Of a DNA stretch of 46,721 nt, positions 43,141-46,721 are shown piece by piece. The notes below the pieces were generated by a model that had not been told where the DNA came from, ran no database searches, and was given only the letters and a program-made list of their open reading frames with translations. Within the stretch, counting starts at the first letter, position 1. Every line of letters starts with the position of its first letter. The stretch is from the NCBI GenBank assembly GCA_031553885.1, contig JAVBKV010000062.1, forward strand, positions 1 to 46,721. The letters run 5' to 3'. This DNA comes from JAVBKV01 sp031553885 (GTDB lineage Bacteria; Bacteroidota; Bacteroidia; Bacteroidales; Azobacteroidaceae). The position numbers were made by a program, and so were the translations under genes.

Positions 43141-43187
43141 TCTACGTATTTTGCGCAAATCTACGCATTTTGCGTAGATATCCAAAA
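43141..43187 (-). promoter_or_regulatory. promoter with tandem 19-bp BlaI operators
   Basis: On the minus strand TTTG (43183-43186), exactly 19 bases, then TAGATTTG (43156-43163) form a full promoter. Overlapping it are two abutting 19-bp units: TCTACGCATTTTGCGTAGA (43160-43178), a perfect palindrome with 8-bp arms and a 3-base centre, and the partly degenerate TCTACGTATTTTGCGCAAA (43141-43159). They cover the spacer, -7 element and start site, the layout expected for repression by a BlaI dimer pair. Confidence 0.8.
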
Positions 43188-43883
43188 TTTCAAACCAATA
43201 AATAGGGTGCATTAATGTAAATTAACAAAAAGCAAGTCCAAGTAGTCAATTAAGTTAAATTATTCTCCTAATTACATTTAAAGTTAATAGTTTTTGTGGA
43301 AAAAATCTACATTCTGTGAGGGAAGCCAAAAATTACTATTTTATATTCTTTTTAATAAAAAAAAACAACAATTGGCTGTTTGTCAATAGATTGAAATATA
43401 AGAAAAAAAATGAAAAATCTTTTGGCATGGTTTTCATATACCTATTTGTTGCATACAATACACATACAATTTTCACGATGGTTTATTCTCTTTTGTCTAA
43501 AAGTCAAAAGATAATCAGATTTAATATTTTAAATTTGGTTGTCCTGTTATCTGTATCAGAAAAAGACGCATGTCAACCCGCACGCGTTAATTTAAAGGAA
43601 AATATTTATTATTTATACAAAAACCTTCTTGAGCAGTATCTGCTCAAGAAGGTTTTTTATTGTATTCCTCCCTTTTTTCCGAATTCTTTTGATGCACTCA
43701 CTACTTATTCCTCCCTTGTGAAAGTCGGGAATAGGCAGGACTCATTTCGTGTGATATAGAAAATGTATGTAAAATCATAATTGAGAATCAACAGGTCCGG
43801 GAAATCGGGGTAGGAATACAAGCATAATTTTTAGAATTAAGTAAATCATACATACAGTACAATTAAAAAACAAAAAATTGAAA
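43188..43883. other. long AT-rich intergenic stretch without a convincing gene
   Basis: This 696-base stretch separates blaI from the surface protein gene. I see no credible protein gene: an open frame at 43316-43759 reads through a perfect terminator hairpin and has no recognisable content. Present are a TAAATTTG -7-like element at 43530-43537, the terminator at 43624-43658, and the direct repeat ATTCCTCCCTT at 43664-43674 and 43707-43717. A small RNA of about 115 bases ending at the terminator is possible. Confidence 0.5.
43624..43658 (+). terminator. strong orphan intrinsic terminator
   Basis: Perfect 13-bp stem CCTTCTTGAGCAG (43624-43636) with its complement at 43640-43652, a TAT loop and TTTTTT at 43653-43658. 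A run of A precedes it, so it could also act on the minus strand. No annotated gene ends here. Confidence 0.75.
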
Positions 43884-45728
43884 ATGAAAAACAAGTACAA
43901 GCTATGGCTATGGAGAATGTTGTTTCTCCTTTTTATGTTGTCGGGGACGTGGAACTCCCTTGTGGTACGGGGGGCTGAACTATATGAGTCAGCTTTACCT
44001 TCTCAGGGGGGGGATCTCGAAATTCAATCTAACCCCCAGACAGGTAACTTGCTGAATTCAGCGAATGAGACCAATGAGTTTAATTCACCCTTTTCTGATT
44101 TGGCGAACTCTTCGCATCTCATGCTGAGAGGGCTTCCCGGCCTCGGGGACGATGAAGGTGGTCCCGGGCAGGGATTTATCGAAGAAGACGATGCCTCTGT
44201 TGGTAGAGGTTGGTGGATTCTGATACTACTAACCCTTTTTTATGGATTATTTAATCGTTTTAGACAAAAGAAAAACATGAAACTGAAGAAACTTTTCTTT
44301 TTGCTGGGATTGTTTTTGCTGCCGGCAATGGCGAATGCGCAACTAACAGTCGAACTCAGCCAGGTGGATGGAAACGGATACGCTCAAAATTTCAAGAAAC
44401 TTATTATTCAAATGGGTACTGAGGTCGCTTTCCACGCAAAAATTACCAATACAGGCACGGGAACGGTGGATTTAAGCAATAAGCCACTTACTGTATCTAT
44501 TGTTGCCTCTGATGTTAGTTACCTGATGGACAACGAATGGCGGTTTACTTCTTTTACATATAATGGAAGCACAAGTGCAATTATTTCCGGGAATAAAGAT
44601 AAAAATTCTTATACGGCAACGTTGAATTTTCCGTCCGGGACAACACTGGCTCCGGATGCATCTCTTGAAGTGGTATTGAAAGCATTCCCGCTTGAGAACT
44701 GCGCCGGTGACCCGAAATTAGAAGCGGTCAAGAACAAGCGTTTCTTGGAGTTTAAATTGGATAACACCAAATTGACTTCATCCAAAAGCTTGGAAATTGA
44801 AAATATAAATTCCCTGGCTTACTCATTTGAGTTACTGCAGTCAGCTCTTTATCTGAAGAAAAAGCAGGAAGGAGAGATCGGATTGACTATGACTTTAGGA
44901 GAAGCATCTGAAAGCGGGCGTTACTCTGACTATATCCGGGTGAAAATACCGACTGACAAATTAAAAGGATTGCAAATTATAAAAGTGCAAATGTCCAAAC
45001 AGGATGGAGGTAATTGGAGTGCTCCGGTCGATATTACACCGAATGTATCTCCGTCCGGATCTCAGGCCAAGCTCATAACCAATGATGGGAATTATTACTA
45101 TTATGAACTCAATCCCGATTTGCTCAATGCTGTTCTGGGACACGGATATCTTTCGGCAACAGATAAAATAAAAATCATCACTACGGTTAAGAGAGATTCC
45201 GGATGTCCTGAGATAATTGAGTTTACACAAACGGTTGAAGATGGAAATGGAACCGATTTTCATGTACTTCCGGGCGCAATGGCTCAAACCACCGATGTCA
45301 CATTTATAGATGAGTCTCCCTCATTTTCAACTGCCAGTAAGATCGTTTGGCCTCAATGTCCCGGAGGAAAAGGATACTTATACTACTATTGTTATGTTGA
45401 GCCAACTTCTAACGGTCCAGCCAAAAATATTTCTTTCGAGGTCGGACGTGAAAGCGATGATTATATTTTTACTAATGCCTGGATTGGGAATGTAATGGAT
45501 GAAAGTGCAACGGATAATCAATGGATTGCAGGAGATCTTACGCTACTTACCCGTACGGTAAATGCCAGAAAGAATTCCGTTTTTACTTTTGAAAACCTCA
45601 CAGGGTCTACCGCTGCAAAATATACTGAAATTACCAGGCTTGACCGTACTGATAATGGAGGGAAAAGGCCCGGTTTATCGGATCTGGATGGAGATGGCAT
45701 ATACAATGATTTGAATGTAAGTACGTGA
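43884..45728 (+). CDS. surface adhesin-like protein with internal second signal peptide, probably truncated
   Basis: 614 residues from the ATG at 43884 (a TTG at 43878 is not preferred). Residues 1-131 look like a complete small protein: a signal segment, a Ser/Asn-rich part, LRGLPGLGDDEGGPGQ, then VGRGWWILILLTLFYGLF and basic FRQKK, a membrane-anchor ending. Without a stop the frame runs into M132KLKKLFFLLGLFLLPAMANAQ, a second full signal peptide (ATG at 44277), and a beta-rich extracellular region with ITNTGTGTVDL-type DUF11-like content. It ends abruptly at DLDGDGIYNDLNVST beside an IS630 element. Either two genes have fused by stop loss, or translation starts separately at 44277. Function unknown; cell-surface display likely. 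Confidence 0.65.
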   Translation: MKNKYKLWLWRMLFLLFMLSGTWNSLVVRGAELYESALPSQGGDLEIQSNPQTGNLLNSANETNEFNSPFSDLANSSHLMLRGLPGLGDDEGGPGQGFIEEDDASVGRGWWILILLTLFYGLFNRFRQKKNMKLKKLFFLLGLFLLPAMANAQLTVELSQVDGNGYAQNFKKLIIQMGTEVAFHAKITNTGTGTVDLSNKPLTVSIVASDVSYLMDNEWRFTSFTYNGSTSAIISGNKDKNSYTATLNFPSGTTLAPDASLEVVLKAFPLENCAGDPKLEAVKNKRFLEFKLDNTKLTSSKSLEIENINSLAYSFELLQSALYLKKKQEGEIGLTMTLGEASESGRYSDYIRVKIPTDKLKGLQIIKVQMSKQDGGNWSAPVDITPNVSPSGSQAKLITNDGNYYYYELNPDLLNAVLGHGYLSATDKIKIITTVKRDSGCPEIIEFTQTVEDGNGTDFHVLPGAMAQTTDVTFIDESPSFSTASKIVWPQCPGGKGYLYYYCYVEPTSNGPAKNISFEVGRESDDYIFTNAWIGNVMDESATDNQWIAGDLTLLTRTVNARKNSVFTFENLTGSTAAKYTEITRLDRTDNGGKRPGLSDLDGDGIYNDLNVST

Positions 45729-45734
45729 TATAAA

Positions 45735-46421
45735 TTAGTTTTCATTATAATGGCAAAAATTGATTTTGAGATTGTTTCCCACATTAGACAGGCATCTGTT
45801 AGTTGCATAAAAGAGCATGTCCTTGTTTATATAATCTTCGGGATTAAGCCATTCCTTTTTCAGTTTTCTCCAAAGAGTCTCCGCAATATTCAAATGCGGG
45901 GAATACGGAGGCAGAAAGAAAAGGAACAATCCCCTTTTTTGCCAGTAGGGGACTCTCTCCTGAATACTTTTAGCCTTGTGCAAGCGGGCATTATCCAATA
46001 CAATAAATGTCTCCTTATGAATTTGAAAAGAAAATTCTTCCAAATATTCCAATACAAACTGCGCCTCGATGTTTGCTTCGGTAGCTTTCCAATAACATTG
46101 GTTTTTCCTTGTAATCATGCCAAAACAGTTTATCTTATACGCTTTTTCACTCAAAATGCAAACCTGTTCATCCGGGAATTGCCAACCATAAGGTACATAG
46201 CCTTCACTGCACACATGAGATTCGTCTCCATAATAAAGATCTATTTTGCCAAGTTGGCTCAATCTTTCAAGTTTTCCCAGGCGTTCAACCCTGTCTCTGT
46301 AATATTCCGGCATCGGGATTCCTTTACATCGAAGCCTTATGCGTTTATATCGTCCGCCAATCTTTTTAAAAAATTGCGGAATGCATCCCGACCGACTGAT
46401 TTGCCACTTTCTGCTTCCCAT
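45735..46421 (-). CDS. IS630 family transposase, DDE catalytic part (orfB)
   Basis: 228 residues in this frame, though the natural product is probably made by -1 frameshifting from orfA at 46367-46373. The DDE triad is visible: Asp in LYYGDESHV, Asp in FIVLDNARLHKA, and Glu in YSPHLNIAETLWRKLKKEW, the IS630/Tc1-mariner pattern. It catalyses cut-and-paste transposition into TA sites. Confidence 0.9.
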   Translation of the reverse strand: MGSRKWQISRSGCIPQFFKKIGGRYKRIRLRCKGIPMPEYYRDRVERLGKLERLSQLGKIDLYYGDESHVCSEGYVPYGWQFPDEQVCILSEKAYKINCFGMITRKNQCYWKATEANIEAQFVLEYLEEFSFQIHKETFIVLDNARLHKAKSIQERVPYWQKRGLFLFFLPPYSPHLNIAETLWRKLKKEWLNPEDYINKDMLFYATNRCLSNVGNNLKINFCHYNEN

Positions 46422-46721
46422 TCCGCTTTGGCGGTTTGCAAACGTTGGCGATTAGCTTTGATAGCTTCTAAAATAGCCGACTTGTCTTCTGATTCATTTA
46501 TAATCGGCTTTCGACCCCGACCCGGTTTGGTGGACAATCCGGAAATTCCCTCTGTTTTGAACCGTTTGAGCCAACTGTTCACACTCACATTACACATCCC
46601 TGTGATGCGACCGACTTCCTCGGATGTGCGACCTTCAGCTTTGAGTAGTATGCTTTGGCAACGCATCCGGAAACAGTGGCTTGCGCCTTGTTTTAATCCC
46701 AATTCCAACGCTTGGCGCTGT
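46337..46721 (-). CDS. IS630 family transposase, HTH part (orfA), 5' end outside window
   Basis: At least 123 residues; the frame stays open to the window end, so the start codon lies outside. GRTSEEVGRITGMCNVSVNS and WLKRFKTEGISGLSTKPGRG are the helix-turn-helix and linker that bind the IS ends. The frame stops at TAA (46337-46339), 85 bases into the orfB frame. Confidence 0.88.
   Translation of the reverse strand, partial: QRQALELGLKQGASHCFRMRCQSILLKAEGRTSEEVGRITGMCNVSVNSWLKRFKTEGISGLSTKPGRGRKPIINESEDKSAILEAIKANRQRLQTAKAEWEAESGKSVGRDAFRNFLKRLADDINA
46367..46373 (-). promoter_or_regulatory. programmed -1 frameshift site T TTT TTA
   Basis: On the minus strand the zero frame reads AAT TTT TTA, giving the canonical slippery heptamer T TTT TTA inside the orfA/orfB overlap. 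A -1 slip joins orfA exactly to the orfB frame (then AAA AAG ATT). Confidence 0.75.

Larger units (their letters stand above)
45729..46721 (-). mobile_element. IS630-family insertion sequence, right part outside window
   Basis: Two overlapping frames for an IS630 transposase fill 45735-46721 and continue past the window end. The left boundary is placed near 45729 because the transposase stop is at 45735 and the surface protein ends at 45728; the exact terminal inverted repeat and TA target duplication cannot be fixed without the other end. Confidence 0.75.

Noticed and set aside
43316..43759. Open frame of 147 codons as a protein gene
   Set aside because: It starts at a non-ATG codon, reads straight through a perfect intrinsic terminator (43624-43658), and has low-complexity content with no recognisable domain.
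1..46721. tRNA genes, rRNA genes, CRISPR arrays, prophage or replication origin
   Set aside because: Looked for cloverleaf T-loop patterns, regularly spaced repeats and marker genes by eye; none found, though a short RNA gene could be missed without a covariance search.

Overview
The window reads as chromosomal DNA of a gut-type Bacteroidales bacterium (phylum Bacteroidota). Evidence: several promoters fit the Bacteroidota pattern TTTG-N19-TAnnTTTG, genes are preceded by A-rich leaders rather than Shine-Dalgarno boxes, and the content is typical: BACON/BspA-like leucine-rich lipoproteins, 6-bladed beta-propeller lipoprotein, DUF3244-like proteins, M56/BlaI pairs, GH95, GH127, and an imelysin/di-haem cluster. 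The family cannot be fixed from this sequence (Odoribacteraceae or Tannerellaceae are guesses). No rRNA, tRNA, CRISPR array, phage or plasmid genes were seen.

Layout. 1-3.7 kb: an SGNH hydrolase whose catalytic blocks look circularly permuted, then a BlaI-type repressor with an M56 membrane peptidase and a small DUF3244-like protein. 3.9-6.5 kb: a membrane polyferredoxin resembling a NapH-NapG fusion, with a DUF362 protein upstream in the same operon. 6.8-9.5 kb: a secreted GH95 fucosidase-type enzyme. 9.5-12.2 kb: two tandem paralogous HTH proteins divergent from a second DUF3244-like gene. 12.2-18.9 kb: prmA, a GH127/Gfo-Idh-MocA pair, an NlpE-like lipoprotein, a 3-methyladenine glycosylase and a lone trpB. 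trpB is preceded by a clear trp attenuator: promoter, 31-residue leader peptide with three consecutive Trp codons, and terminator.

19.2-25.6 kb holds three secreted carbohydrate-related proteins (a GH65/95-like protein, an FAD oxidoreductase and a second six-hairpin-type protein) without SusC/SusD. 25.7-31.1 kb is a co-directional block that looks devoted to iron: flavodoxin, a LuxR-type regulator with a degenerate receiver, a porin, an imelysin lipoprotein and a di-haem lipoprotein. It ends at a perfect 30-bp inverted repeat. 31.2-36.4 kb carries GH16, a CE1-like esterase and a nuclease-helicase. A decayed arsC-family fragment at 36.5 kb marks the border with two tandem BACON/LRR lipoproteins. 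These face a beta-propeller lipoprotein and a second M56/BlaI pair, here with a TonB C-terminal domain and a tandem 19-bp operator lying across the promoter.

The last 3 kb hold a long AT-rich intergenic stretch with an orphan terminator, then a surface protein carrying an internal second signal peptide. That protein is probably cut short by an IS630-family element, which runs off the right end and shows a canonical T TTT TTA frameshift site between its two reading frames.
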